Source: Bufo bufo (Eukaryota; Chordata; Amphibia; Anura; Bufonidae). Taken from it: 64,000 nucleotides of DNA. A model generated the notes under the pieces. That model made no database searches, was not told the DNA's origin, and saw only the letters and a list, made by a program, of their open reading frames with translations. Location of the stretch: NCBI RefSeq assembly GCF_905171765.1, contig NC_053389.1, positions 212,666,624 to 212,730,623 of the forward strand, written 5' to 3'. This document shows positions 35,767 to 46,555 of this stretch, in pieces. The position numbers were made by a program, and so were the translations under genes. Numbering within the stretch: the stretch's first letter is position 1; the number at the start of each line of letters is the position of its first letter.

Positions 35767-36381
35767 GACATCAGGCCGTTTGGGGGCAGACTCCGCTTAT
35801 TCTGGGAGTCCTGGACCCGGGTGACTCAGAATCAGTGGATCCTTAACACAATCCGGGAAGGAGTGAAAATAGAATTTCGGCAAGTCAACAAAATCAACTA
35901 TGTCTCGACTTACAGAAGCTGATAAAACTAAATGCTACAGTACAAGTCCCAGAGGAGCAGAAATGCTTGGGCCATTATTCAAGATTATTCCTAATAAAGA
36001 AACCAGACGGAACCTTCAGGACGATTATCAACCTGAAATCCCTGAACAGGTCATTGGTATACCACAGATTCAAGATGGAATCTATAAAGACATCAATCCC
36101 TCTAATATCTGTAGGGGATCTCTTATGTACCATGGACTTAAAGGATGCCTTCTATTACATCCCAATACATCCACTCTACCAACAATATCTCAGGTTTGCG
36201 ATCAACCAGCAGGGTACGATTCTCCATTACCAGTTCCAGTGCCTACCCTTCGGAATATCTTCGGCACCTCGCATTTTCACAAAGGTAATCACAGAAGTGG
36301 TGGCATACCTAAGACAACAACAGATAAAAATCATCCCGTACCTAGACGATTTCCTTCTGATTGCAGATGATCTGCCACCAG
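35767..36381 (+). pseudogene. DIRS reverse transcriptase domain, RNase H deleted
   Basis: Homology begins around 35767 (PFGGRLRLFWESW...LNTIREGVKIEF) and continues in the frame of 35967-36437: SRLFLIKKPDGTFRTIINLK (fingers), SVGDLLCTMDLKDAFYYIPI (first catalytic Asp) and IIPYLDDFLLIADD (YLDD active site). Immediately after DFLLIADD the sequence jumps to CHQWGFRQVDLFTSRENTK, which belongs after RNase H. A deletion near 36370-36382 has therefore removed the RNase H domain. RT would copy the element RNA. Confidence 0.82.
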
Positions 36382-37779
36382 TGGGGGTTCCGACAAGTAG
36401 ACCTATTCACGTCAAGAGAGAACACCAAGTTGAATAGTTATTTCTCTCTAAATCCAAGAGACAACCCACTAGGGGTAGACGCCTTGTCCCAGGATTGGGA
36501 CATGGAACTGGGGTACGCCTTTCCTCCATTTCCCCTGATTCCATCGGTCCTAAAGAAGCTGAGAACATGTTCGATGACCCTAATTCTCGTAGCTCCTGCC
36601 TGGCCAAAGAGAGCCTGGTTTCCTCTATTGAAGGAGATGGTGATAGGGGATCCGATAACCCTTCTGAGAAGGAAGGACCTTCTCCTACAAGGACCCCTGG
36701 AACATCCGAACCTCGACAAGCTGAGGTTAACAGCTTGGATCCTGAAAGGCAGATCCTAAGGAGAAAAGGTCTGTCAGATAAGGTAATATCTACCTTACAA
36801 CAAAGCCGCAAGCCCATAACCTCGGCCATATATTTGAAAATATGGAAAAAAATTACTTCATGGCTGTCACATTCACATCCAGGGGTCTCAGACCCATCTA
36901 TAGGCTGCATTCTGGATTTCTTGCAGATGGGGTTCGATTTGGGCCTAAAACCCAGTACCCTTAAGGTCCAAATTTCAGCCTTAAGTTGTTTTTTGGATAC
37001 CTCCTTAGCAGACCACAGATGGATTAAAAGATTTATTAAATCTATTTCCAGAATGAGGCCCACTATTAGGCAAACAGTACCACCATGGGACCTAAATATA
37101 GTTTTAGAGGGTCTATGTAATCCCCCGTTGGAACCAATTGAGCAGTTATCTGACAAATTGCTTTCTCTTAAAACAATTTTTCTTCTAGCAATAACTACAG
37201 CACGCAGAATAGGAGAAATGCAGGCCCTTTCCATCAGGGAACCATATCTAAAAATTTTGGACGATCGGGTTATAATAAAATTGGATCCATCCTTTTTACC
37301 AAAAGTTGTCTCTCCATTCCATAAAAATAAAGAAATAATTATTCCTTCCTTTTGTGCCTCCCCCAAAAAATGTGCAGGAAGAAAAATTTCACTGTTTGGA
37401 TTTAAGGAGATCGGTTTTAGCCTACTTACAAAGAACAGCTTCGTGGAGAAAATCATCAAACCTCTTTATCTTGTTTGGAGGAAAGAACAGAGGCAATAAG
37501 GCCTCAAAACAGACCTTATCTCGTTGGATCAGAGACACGGTTCGACAGTCTTACGTGCTGAAAAGACTACTTTGCCCTTTATCCATAAAAGCCCATTCCA
37601 CCAGAGCCGTAGTAGCGACTTCTTGGGCAGAAAAAGCGGAAGCTTCAATTGAACAGATTTGTAGGGCCGCTACTTGGTCCAGTTTCACTACCTTTGTTAG
37701 ACACTATAGACTGGATTCTGTTGACAACCAGGACCTAGGGTTTGGTTGTAAGGTCCTCCAGGCAGTGGTCCCCCCCTAA
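36382..37779 (+). pseudogene. DIRS tyrosine recombinase, frameshifted
   Basis: The upstream linker VDLFTSRENTKLNSYFSLNP...AYAFPPFPLIPSVL-like sequence (36382-36759) leads into the recombinase in frame 36495-37499. Its N-terminal SAM-like part is ISTLQQSRKPITSAIYLKIW. The first catalytic Arg is in ITTARRIGEMQALSI. A one-base change in the C/A run near 37350-37365 shifts the C-terminal part into frame 37354-37779, which carries the HxxR motif (KAHSTRAVVATSWAE) and the likely nucleophile Tyr in FVRHYRLDSV. The enzyme would integrate the circular intermediate. The RT catalytic aspartates and the recombinase R, HxxR and Y residues are still present; the frame is not. Confidence 0.83.
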
Positions 37780-37797
37780 GTAGTAAGCTGGTAGTTT

Positions 37798-37905
37798 TCC
37801 AGTGGGTGCTGTCATGGAGGGACGTCCTGGAAACTAAAATTTAGTCTTACCGGTAAATGGTTTTCCAGGAGTCCGACATGACAGCACCCGCTAATACCCC
37901 CCCTT
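37798..37905. repeat. DIRS internal complementary region
   Basis: CCAGTGGGTGCTGTCATGG...CCTGGAAA (37798-37833) is the reverse complement of the left terminus. CTAAAATTTAGTCTTACCGG...GTCCGACATGACAGCACC (37834-37893) is the reverse complement of the right terminus. This junction template is a hallmark of DIRS elements. Confidence 0.88.
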
Positions 37906-38147
37906 CTTTGCTGTTATTTCTTGGATCCGTTTATAATTTCCAATGTGAAGATAACATGGAAGTTCAAATAAAGAGTTTGGATCCTATCTGGTGTAGTAAT
38001 TTGGAAAAACACTGGTAGGAGGGGTGGGGAGCGGCCTTTTAACCTCTCTCGCTTCCTGTCCCAACAGAGATCTAATAGGACATCCTCCAGTGGGTGCTGT
38101 CATCTCGGACTCCTGGAAAACCATTTACCGGTAAGACTAAATCTTAG

Positions 38148-39678
38148 TTTTGGGTGTATAGTACCACTGCTATACCTAGTAGACAGGTTAAACAAAACAA
38201 AAAAATTCAGTTACTTTTTCGGGTGAAATTAACTAATTTTTGGGTGTATAGTACCACTGCTATACCTAATAGTCTGGTTAAAAAAAATAAAAAATTGCCA
38301 GTTATATATTCTGGTGAAATTCACAAATTTTTGGGTGTGATGTACCACTACTGTACCTAGTAGACCGGAAAAAACAAAAAAAATTGTCAGTTACATTTTT
38401 GGTGAAATTCACCTAGTTGACAGCTTAATAAATTTTAATAATTTTTCTGTTACATTCTTGGGTTGACATTATACAATTTTAGATGTGAATAAACACCTGC
38501 TCTGCATAGGTGACAGGGAATAAAATTTACTAAATTCTTCAGTAATTAATGCGCACCACATCCTTACATTCAATGCTTAAAACTTTGAAAAGTTGTCACA
38601 CTTTTATGCTTTAATAATTTCTCCCATATTTCAACTTTAATTTTAAATTTGAAAAAAATGGATCCTCCCTTGGATGTGGTCTCTCTTTCTCACACTCCCT
38701 CTCTGGCCTGGAACCCTGATTCCCCGCCACCTGTGATCACCATGGTAGGCGCATTAAAGAACATCGAAAGTTGATAGAGCAGATATCAAATTGGATCGTG
38801 AACATCACAGGGACGTGTGACATGGTGGGGCAGTAAGTGTGCACACACAAACTGACTGACAGGGCTCAGGCTACATTCACACTAGCGTTCGGAGCGGGTC
38901 CAAACGGGTCTGCAAGCAGCGTTCAGGTGTCCGCTCGCTGAGCGGAGCGGAGGCTGAACGATGGCAGACTGATGCATTCTCAGCGGATCCACCTCCACTG
39001 AGAATGCATTAGGGTTGGACGGCTGCGTTCGGGGCCGCTTGTGAGCCCCTTCAAACGGAGCTCACGAGCGGACACCCGAACGCAGGTGTGAAAGTAGCCT
39101 CAGCCCCTGCAACTTCTGGGTCTCCAAATTGGGCACATTGCCTGAGCTTGCCCTTTACCCCTTGGAGGTGCTGGCCTGCCCTGCAGCCAGTGTATTGTCT
39201 GAACGTGTGTTTAGCATGACTGGAGGGGGTTATCACAGGTTATATTTCACAATGTTTTGGGGTGTACCCTAATTTTAAAAATAAAATTTAAAACCAAAAA
39301 CCAGTGTAGGCTATCTCCTCCACCGCCGCTTCCACCTACAGGGCCACATCCACTGCCTCCTCAACCTCCTACTCCATATGGCCCTGGTTCTCCTAGATCA
39401 AGATTATTTTTTATTTTTACGAATTTTATGTTATTTAAAGTAATTTCCCTATCCACATTTGTTTGCAGAGCACTTGCCATGCTCTTAACCACATTGTGAC
39501 GCCATTTGCAGCCCTCTAGCCCTTTCAATGACATTTTTACAGCCATTTTAGTGCTCAAAAGTTTGAGTCCCCAATGACTTCAATGGGGTTCGGGTTCGGG
39601 GTCAAGTTCGGGTCCCGAACACGAACTTTTTTCCGAAGTTCGGCTGAACAAGAAAATCCAGGTGTCCGCTCAACTCTA
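38148..39678 (+). mobile_element. hAT element 3' part and right terminus
   Basis: Resumes the minisatellite interrupted by DIRS (38148-38430), then a unique tail, a relic of the transposase C-terminus around 39120-39230 (LPFTPWRCWPALQP-type frame), the CCTCCTCC-rich segment, and the terminal TTCGGGTTCGGG...CCGCTCAACTCTA. The terminus at 39678 abuts GACACGAGTGG, which is BED-finger coding sequence of another hAT copy, so this element inserted into a hAT gene. The left end that belongs to it is not certain. Confidence 0.7.
38869..39099. mobile_element. MITE with GGCTACTTTCACAC-type ends
   Basis: Ends GGCTACATTCACACTAGCG and AGGTGTGAAAGTAGCC are inverted, with TCA on both sides (38866-38868 and 39100-39102). 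The 231-bp interior is mirror-like (AGCGGATCC..., GCATT...). The 3-bp duplication fits PIF/Harbinger-type MITEs. Confidence 0.82.
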
Positions 39679-41274
39679 GACACGAGTGGTCTAGAGCCTG
39701 AAGGGAGGCATAAATGTTCTCAACCTGAGCACAGCCTGCATGACCAGGCATTTAAGTGCTAAGCACGAGCTGCAGTGAAGTAGACACCTCAAAAACCAAA
39801 AAAGGTCTGTGGCTCCTCCTGCTTCCTCCTCTGCTGCAGTCTCAGCCTCTTCATCCACCTCTGGAGTGACAGTGCCACCTGCCACCCCGCAAACAGAGGA
39901 TCTTCCAGCAACACCACCACCTGGGTCACCAAGCATCTCCACAATGTCCCACGGAAGCGTTCAGCTCTCCATCTCCCAAATGCTGGAGAGGAAGAGGAAG
40001 TAACCCCCTACCCACCCGCGATCACTAGCTCTGAATGCCAGCATTTCTAAATTACTTGTCTTTGAAATGCTGTCATTTCGTCTGGTGGAGACGGTATGTT
40101 TTAAAGGCCTTATGGCGGTGGCTGTCCCACAGTACGTCGTGCCCAGCCGCCACTACTTTTCCAGGTGAGCCATCCCTTCCCTGCACAACCAAAAGGTGGA
40201 CAAAATCAGGTGTGCACCATGCAACCCCATCTGTGGCAAGGTGCACCTCAATACGGATACGTGGACCAGTAAGCACGGTCAGGGCCGTTATATCTCCATA
40301 ACAGCACACTTGGTAAATGCAGTGGCGGCTGGGCCTGAGGCGGATAGCAGTTTTGTGCATGTCCTTCCACCACCGAGGATTGCAGGGCACTTCAGTTTGC
40401 CTCCTGTTGCTTCCTCCTCCTACTCCGCTTCCTCATCCTCTACCGGTTCCTCATCCAGTCAGCGTAACACCTTCATCACCAACTTCAGCACAGCCAGGGG
40501 TAAACGACGGCAGGCTGTTTTAAAACGTATCTGTTTGGGGGACAAACCCCACACCGCGCAGGAGCTGTGGACGGGCCTTGAACAAAAGACCGATGAGTGG
40601 TTTGTGCCAGTCAGCCTCAATCCTGGCCTGGTGGTGTGCGATAATGGGCAAATCTCATAGCAGCTCTGGAACTAGCCGGTTTGACGCACATACCTTGCCT
40701 GGTGCATGTGCTGAATTTGGTGGTGCAGAGATTCCTTAAAAATTACCCCGATGCATCAGAGCTGCTGCCAGGGGCGTCGCTAGGTTAAAAAATTCAGGGC
40801 CTGGGCCCCGGATGTTTTGTCCCATGCCCCGAATGTCCTGCCTGCCTGCTAGATACAACTGTATTGCCGTACACAGAACGGCAATACAATTGAATCTAAT
40901 ACACTGGGAAGAGATAAAGGACCTGTGGTGACATCACAGGTCATGTGATCAGCAAAACAGGCTGTGATAGGATGACCTGGATGATGTCACCATCATGTGA
41001 CCAGTGCAGGATTGGACCGGAGTGAAGAGGAGAAGGAGCCTAATGGTGATGTCTGTACATGAGAAAAGGTAAGTGAAGGGAGAGGCAGAGCAATGCTGGG
41101 AGTTGTACTTATTTAACTGGGATGTATGTTAGGGCTGAAGGGAGGGATGTTATTGACATGGAACTGTGTGCTTGAGGTGGCTGGGGGAGGGAGTGATGTT
41201 ATTTACATGGGACTGTATGTTGAAAGTGGATGGTGGGGGGGAATGATGTTTATGTACATGGGACTTAATGTTTA

Positions 41275-41760
41275 GGCCACGTTCACACTTACGTTTGGGG
41301 ATCCGCTTGTGAGATCCGTTTTAAGGCTCTCAAAAGCAGCCCCAAATGCATCAGTTTAACCCCAATGCATTCTGAATGGATGCGGATCCATTCAGAATGC
41401 ATTTGTTCGGCTCCGTACGGCCCCCCGTTCCGTTTTGGAGGCGGACCCCAAAATGCTGCAAGCAGCGTTTTTTTGTGTCCGCATGGCCTTGTGGAGCCAA
41501 ACGGATCCGTCCTGACTTACAATGTAAGTCAATGGGGATGGATCCCTTTGCATTGACACAAAATGGTGCAATTGTAAATGGATCCGTCCCCCATTGACTT
41601 TAAATGTTAGTCAGGACGGATCCGTATTGGGACTTAGAAATTCAAATCTAATACAAACGAATCGGTCCTGAACGGATGCATTCGTTTGTATTATCGGTGC
41701 GGATCCGTCCTGTAGAAGTACAGGACACAGATCCGCACGAACTCAAGTGTGAAAGTAGCC
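41275..41760. mobile_element. MITE with GGCCACGTTCACAC / GTGTGAAAGTAGCC ends
   Basis: TTA occurs on both sides (41272-41274 and 41761-41763). The 486-bp interior is a chain of inverted repeats built from GGATCCGT words. Same family type as 38869-39099; nested inside the CAGGGGCGT element. Confidence 0.82.
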
Positions 41761-42246
41761 TTAGGGGGTGATGTTTGCATGGGATTGTGCGTTGGAGGCG
41801 GCTGGGGAGGAGGTGATGTTATTTACATGGGACTGTATGGTGGAGGGTGGATTATAACTGCAGGGGGCACTGCAGATCCAGGGGACATTATAGGCGGTCT
41901 TATTACTACTGGGGGATCTATAGGAGGGTCTTATAGATCCGCCTTATTTCTACTAAGCGCACTATGGGGGCCTTATTACTACTGAGCGGTCTGTAGGGAG
42001 CTTTATTACCACTGGGGGAAAAATAGGGGGCCTTATTTCTACTGGGGACTCTGTGAGGGTATTATTATTATGGGAGGGCTCTTCTAATAAAGGGGGCATT
42101 GTTGAGGAGCATTATCACGGTTGGGGGCAGTGTTACTAATGAGGGTATTCTAAAAGGGAATTATTATTGGCGGGGCTATGAGGAGTACTATTACTATGGG
42201 GGGCAGTAATGTTTCTTCAGTATAGTATTTGGGGGTATTGGGGGGG

Positions 42247-42419
42247 CAGGGGCGTAACTAAAGGCTCAACGGGGGCCCCGTTGCAAGAGTTCAGCTTGGG
42301 CCCAACTTCCCTCAGTGCTTTGTGTGTCTTCTTATGCGGCACAAGTGTCTTTGGGCCCCTTCCGGCTCCTGAGCCCGGTAGCGACTGCTACCTCTGCACC
42401 CCCTATAGCTACACCCCTG
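42247..42419. mobile_element. Short MITE with CAGGGGCGTAACTA ends
   Basis: CAGGGGCGTAACTAAAGG at the left and TATAGCTACACCCCTG at the right form imperfect inverted ends of a 173-bp unit nested in a larger element with the same type of ends. It lies in a G run, so the duplication cannot be placed exactly. Confidence 0.7.
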
Positions 42420-44034
42420 GGGGGGGCACAGCAAGCAGCAGGATAACACTGTGGGGACTCCAGTTTGGGGATAATGATAGAATGTGAGGAAGCTAAGATG
42501 TCTATGTGTCACACTCTGCAGAGACGAGGCGGCTGAGAGAAGTTGTCCAGACCGAGTGGAGAAGATGATGAGAGAGAAGATCTACAGAGAAGATGATGAC
42601 AGAGAGGAGACGTCACCTGGAGGCCCTAGATGTGACAGGTAAGTGCTGCTGTATAGCAAGTACAGCAAAGTGCGGGGGGGGGGGCAACATATTTATTGGG
42701 GCTTGTGCCCCGGATCTTTTGAGACCCTAACAACACCCCTGGCTGCAACATAAAATGCGGGCCCTCTGTATGCGCTTTCGGCGTTCTCACCCTGCTGCTG
42801 CTCGCCTGTCAGCGCTGCAGCGTAACTTCAGCCTTCCCGCTCACCGCCTGTTATGCGACGTGCCCACAAGGTGGAACTCCACCTTGCACATGCTGGCCAG
42901 ACTGTGCGAGCAGCAGCAGGCGATAGTGGAGTTTCAGCTGCAGCACGCACGGGTGAGTCGCTCGGCGGAACAGCACCACTTCATCACCAATGACTGGGCC
43001 TCCATGCGAGACCTGTGTTCCTTGTTGCGCTGTTTCGAGTACTCCTCCAACATGGCCAGTGCCGATAACGCCGTTCTCAGCGTTACTATCCAACTTTTAT
43101 GCCTCCTGGAAAAAACGCTCCTGGCGATGATGGAAGAGGATGTGGCACAGGAGAAGGAGGAGGAAGAGGGATCATTTCGTAGGGTTTCCGGCCAGTCATT
43201 CACAAGTGACTCGGAGGGTGGGTTCCTGCACCCACAAACGCCAGGTACACAATTGTCCAGCCAGGGCACAGTTCTGGAGGATGACGAGGTGGAGGATGAG
43301 GAGGAGGAGATGGAGGAGGAGGAACCATGTTCACAGCAGGGTGGCACCTAGACCAGCTCATGGCCATCACTGGTGCGTGGCTGGGGGGATACAGAGGACA
43401 CAGACGATACACCTCCCACAGAAGACAGCTTTTTGTTGCCTCTGGGCAGCCTGGCACACATGAGCGATTACATGCTGCAGTGTCTCCGCAACGACCGCCG
43501 AGTTGCCCACATTCTAACTTGTGCTGATTACTGGGTGGCCACGCTGCTGGATCCCCGTTACAAGGACAACGTACCGTCCTTAATTCCCTCACTGGAGCGT
43601 GATCATAAGATGCGCAAGTGCATGCTGGTAGACGCGCTGCTGGTGGCATTCCCACCTGACAGCGGGGGCACAGTGGAAGCACAAGGCAAAGGCAGAGGAA
43701 GAGGTCGCCAACGCAGCTGGGGCACCGCCAGCTTTGTCAGCACGCCACAACAACCAGCACCACCAGCTAATATGGAATGTCTTAGCAGGATCTCCAAATT
43801 GGGCACATGGCCTGAGCTTGACCTTTACACCTTGGAGGTGCTGGCCTGCCCTGCAGCCAGTGTATTATCTGAACGTGTGTTTAGCACGGCAGGGGGCGTC
43901 ATCACAGACAAGCGCAGCCGCCTGTTCACAGCCAATGCGGACAAGCTCACGTTTATTAAAATGAACCAGACGTGGATCCCTCAGGACTTGTTTGTAGTGA
44001 TGAGCGGCAGGTGCCATATTCGATTGGGTATGTT

Positions 44035-44689
44035 TGGGTAAAAAAAAATGGTTTGGGTACAAGTTATAGCGTTTACAAACTATGGTACAAAAATGTGAAT
44101 TTCCGCTTTTTGAAGCAGCTCTGACTTTCTGAGCACCTGTCATGTTTCCTGAGGTTCTACAATGCCCAGACAGTACAAACACCCCACAAATGACCCCATT
44201 TCGGAAAGTAGACACCCTAAGGTATTCGCTGATGGGCATAGTGAGTTCATAGAACTTTTTATTTTTTGTCACAAGTTAGTGGAAAATGATGATTTTTTTT
44301 TTTTCTTACAAAGTCTCATATTCCACTAACTTGTGACAAAAAATAAAAAGTTCTATGAACTCACTATGCCCATCAGCGAATACCTTGGGGCGTCTTATTT
44401 CCAAAATGGGGTCACTTGTGGGGTAGTTATACTGCCCTGGCATTCTAGGGGTCCAAATGTGTGGTAAGTAGTTTGAAATCAAAATGTGTAAAAAATGGCC
44501 GGTGAAATCCGAAAGGTGCTCTTTGGAATGTGGGCCCCTTTGCCCACCTAGGCTGCAAAAAAGTGTCACACATCTGGTATCTCCGTACTCAGGAGAAGTT
44601 GGGCAGTGTGTTTTGGGGTGTCATTTTACATATACCCATGCTGGGTGAGATAAATATCTTGGTCAAATGCCAAATTTGTATAAAAATAT
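44035..44689. repeat. Inverted-array units next to piggyBac C-terminal copy
   Basis: 44035-44160 is the reverse complement of 21680-21790 (ACAAACTATGGTACAAAAAT). It is followed by one CTAACTTGTGACA unit and half of a GGCTGCAAAAAAGTG unit, as in the arrays at 1980-3675 and 18886-21660. Confidence 0.8.
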
Positions 44690-45010
44690 ATTTTTTGGGC
44701 TTGAATATAATAAGAATACTCTCCTGCAGCGCAATCCTTCTTTTCTCACTTCGTTACACAAAGCAGCCTTCTCCCCCCTTGCAAGACGGGTGGTAACGAG
44801 CCGTTGGGGGAACACTTGTGTAGAAATTGTCCACATAAAGATGGTACCCCTTGCCAAATAAGGGTGACACCAAGTCCCAGACTGTCTTCCCACTGCTCCC
44901 CAGGTAGTCAGGGCAACCGACCGGCTCCAGGGTCTGATCTTTTCCCTCATAGATCCGAAATTTGTGGGTATAGCCTGTGGCCCATTCACAGAGCTTATAC
45001 AATTTGACCC
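44690..45010 (-). pseudogene. piggyBac transposase, duplicated catalytic fragment
   Basis: On the minus strand the frame 45002-44754 reads YKLCEWATGYTHKFRIYEGK...WDLVSPLFGKGYHLYVDNFY, which includes the second catalytic Asp region (YVDNFYTSVP). It is nearly identical to the matching part of the longer copy at 46556-47554 but keeps the intact GSSGKTVWD frame where that copy is shifted. After YTSVP the frame shifts relative to related proteins. At 45010 it joins hAT minisatellite sequence at the shared ATACC. Confidence 0.82.
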
Positions 45011-45815
45011 CATACCTAGTAGACCGGTAAAAAAATTAAATAAATTGTCAGTTACATTTTCTGGTGAAATTCACCACTACCACTACTAGGTATAGCAGTG
45101 GTACTATACACCCAAAAATTTGTGAATTTCACCCAAAAATGTAAATGACAATTATTTTTTTGTTTATCCTGTCTACTAGGTATAGCAGTGGTACTATAGT
45201 ACCACTGCTATACCTAGTAGACAGGTAAAAAATTATATAAAATTGTCATTTACATTTTCGGGTGAAATTCACCAATTTCTGGGTGTATAGTACCATTGCT
45301 ATACCTAGTAGACCCGTAAAAAAATTTAAAAAATTGTCAGTTACATTTTCTCGTGAAATTCACAAATTTTTGGGTGTGATGTACCACTCCTATACCTAAT
45401 AGACCGAAAAAATACAAATAAAAATTGTCAGTTACATTTTCTGGTGAAATTCACCAATTTTTGGGTGTGATGTACCACTGCTATACCTAGTAGACAGGTT
45501 AAAAAAAATTGTCAGTTACATTTTCTGGTGAAATTCACAATTTTTTGGGTGTAATATACCCCTCCTCTACCAAGTATACAGGTTAATAAATTTCACAAAT
45601 TTTTCTGTTACATTCTTGGGTTGACATTATACAATTTTAGACGTGAATAAACCCCTGCTCTGCATAGGTGACAGGGAATAAAATTTACTAAATTCTTCAG
45701 TAATTAATGCACACCACATCCTTTCATTCAATGCTTAAACTTTAAAAAGTTGTCACACTTTTATGCTTTAATAATTTCTCCTATAATTCAGCTCTATAAT
45801 TTTAAATTTGAAAAA
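45011..45815 (+). repeat. Copied block of hAT 3' minisatellite and tail
   Basis: Nearly the same sequence, in the same order, as about 54953-55855, including an inverted minisatellite unit (ACTAGGTATAGCAGTGGTAC) and the tail phrase TTAGACGTGAATAAACCCC. One repeat unit fewer is present. The joints fall at short shared words (ATACC on the left, CCT on the right). Confidence 0.82.
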
Positions 45816-46555
45816 AATAATCCTACGCTGCAAAAAAGTGTCACACATCTGGTATCTCCGTACTCAGGAGAAGTTGGGCAATGTGTTTTGGGGTGTCATT
45901 TTACATATACCCATGCTGGGTGAGATAAATATCTTGGTCAAATGCCAACTTTGTATAAAAAAAAATGGGAAAAGTTGTCTTTTGCCAAGATATTTCTCTT
46001 ACCCAGCATGGGTATATGTAAAATGACACCCCAAAACACATTGCCCAACTTCTCCTGAGTACGGAGATACCACATGTGTGACACTTTTTTGCAGCCTAGG
46101 TGGGCAAAGGGGCCCACATTCCAGCACCTTTAGGATTTCACCGGCCATTTTTTACAGATTTTGATTTCAAACTACTTACCACACATTTGGGCCCCTAGAA
46201 TGCCAGGGCAGTATAACTACCCCACAAGTGACCCCATTTTGGAAAGAAGACACCCCAAGGTATTCCGTGAGGGGCATGGCGAGTTCCTAGAATTTTTTTA
46301 TTTTTTGGGGGCCCAAATGTGTGGTAAGTAGTTTGAAATCAAAATGTGTAAAAAATGGCCGGTGAAATCGAAAAGGTGCTTTTTGGAATGTGGGCCCCTT
46401 TGCCCACCTAGGCTGCAAAAAAGTGTCACACATCTGGTATCTCCGTACTCAGGAGAAGTTGGGCAGTGTGTTTTGGGGTGTCATTTTACATATACCCATG
46501 CTGGGTGAGATAAATATCTTGGTCAAATGCCAACTTTGTAAAAAAAAAATTTTTT
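45816..46555. repeat. Inverted-array units between hAT block and transposase
   Basis: Two GGCTGCAAAAAAGTG-type half-units and one GGAAAGAAGACACC-type unit arranged as mirrors. The right part (46320-46555) duplicates 44455-44690. Confidence 0.78.

Larger units (their letters stand above)
33744..38147 (+). mobile_element. DIRS-like retrotransposon (tyrosine recombinase type), internally deleted
   Basis: The ends are inverted: 33744 TTTCCAGGACATCCCTCCAT and the reverse of GGTGCTGTCAT...CTCCTGGAAAACC near 38090-38120. An internal region at 37798-37905 carries, head to tail, the complement of both termini, which is the diagnostic internal complementary region used to close the circular DIRS intermediate. 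The coding order is gag-like, RT, tyrosine recombinase. RNase H is missing through a deletion and no methyltransferase is recognised. At 4,404 bp it is shorter than intact vertebrate DIRS elements. No target duplication is seen, as expected for recombinase-mediated insertion. It sits in the hAT minisatellite. Confidence 0.9.
40769..42741. mobile_element. Non-autonomous hAT-type element with CAGGGGCGT ends
   Basis: Ends CAGGGGCGTCGCTAGG and its degenerate reverse CTAACAACACCCCTG. The flanks GCTGCTGC (40761-40768) and GCTGCAAC (42742-42749) match at 6 of 8 positions, and when collapsed they restore hAT transposase codons (ELLHKVRA region). The interior has no transposase but holds two further MITEs and GGGGG-rich tandem phrases (TTACTACTGGGGG) at 41870-42200. 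Confidence 0.8.
39679..43994 (+). pseudogene. hAT transposase, copy 2, interrupted
   Basis: Begins inside the BED-finger region (CACGAGTGGT) because another hAT end abuts at 39678. The frame 40196-40660 carries KVHLNTDTWTSKHGQGRYIS and RICLGDKPHTAQELWTGLEQ. A 1,973-bp element interrupts it at 40769-42741. The C-terminal half, 42755-43994, is one frame except for a single TAG at 43349-43351 where copy 1 has CAG. It includes HPAAARLSALQRNF, DVPTRWNSTLHMLARL, ADYWVATLLDPRYKDN and the dimerisation motif LEVLACPAASVLSERVFSTA. This is the better-preserved hAT C-terminus in the window. The gene's last codons lie across the large insertion, resuming at 54318. Confidence 0.87.

Noticed and set aside
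36407..37459. 350-codon open frame on the minus strand opposite the DIRS recombinase
   Set aside because: It is antisense to clear recombinase homology and shows no domain; an overlapping shadow frame.
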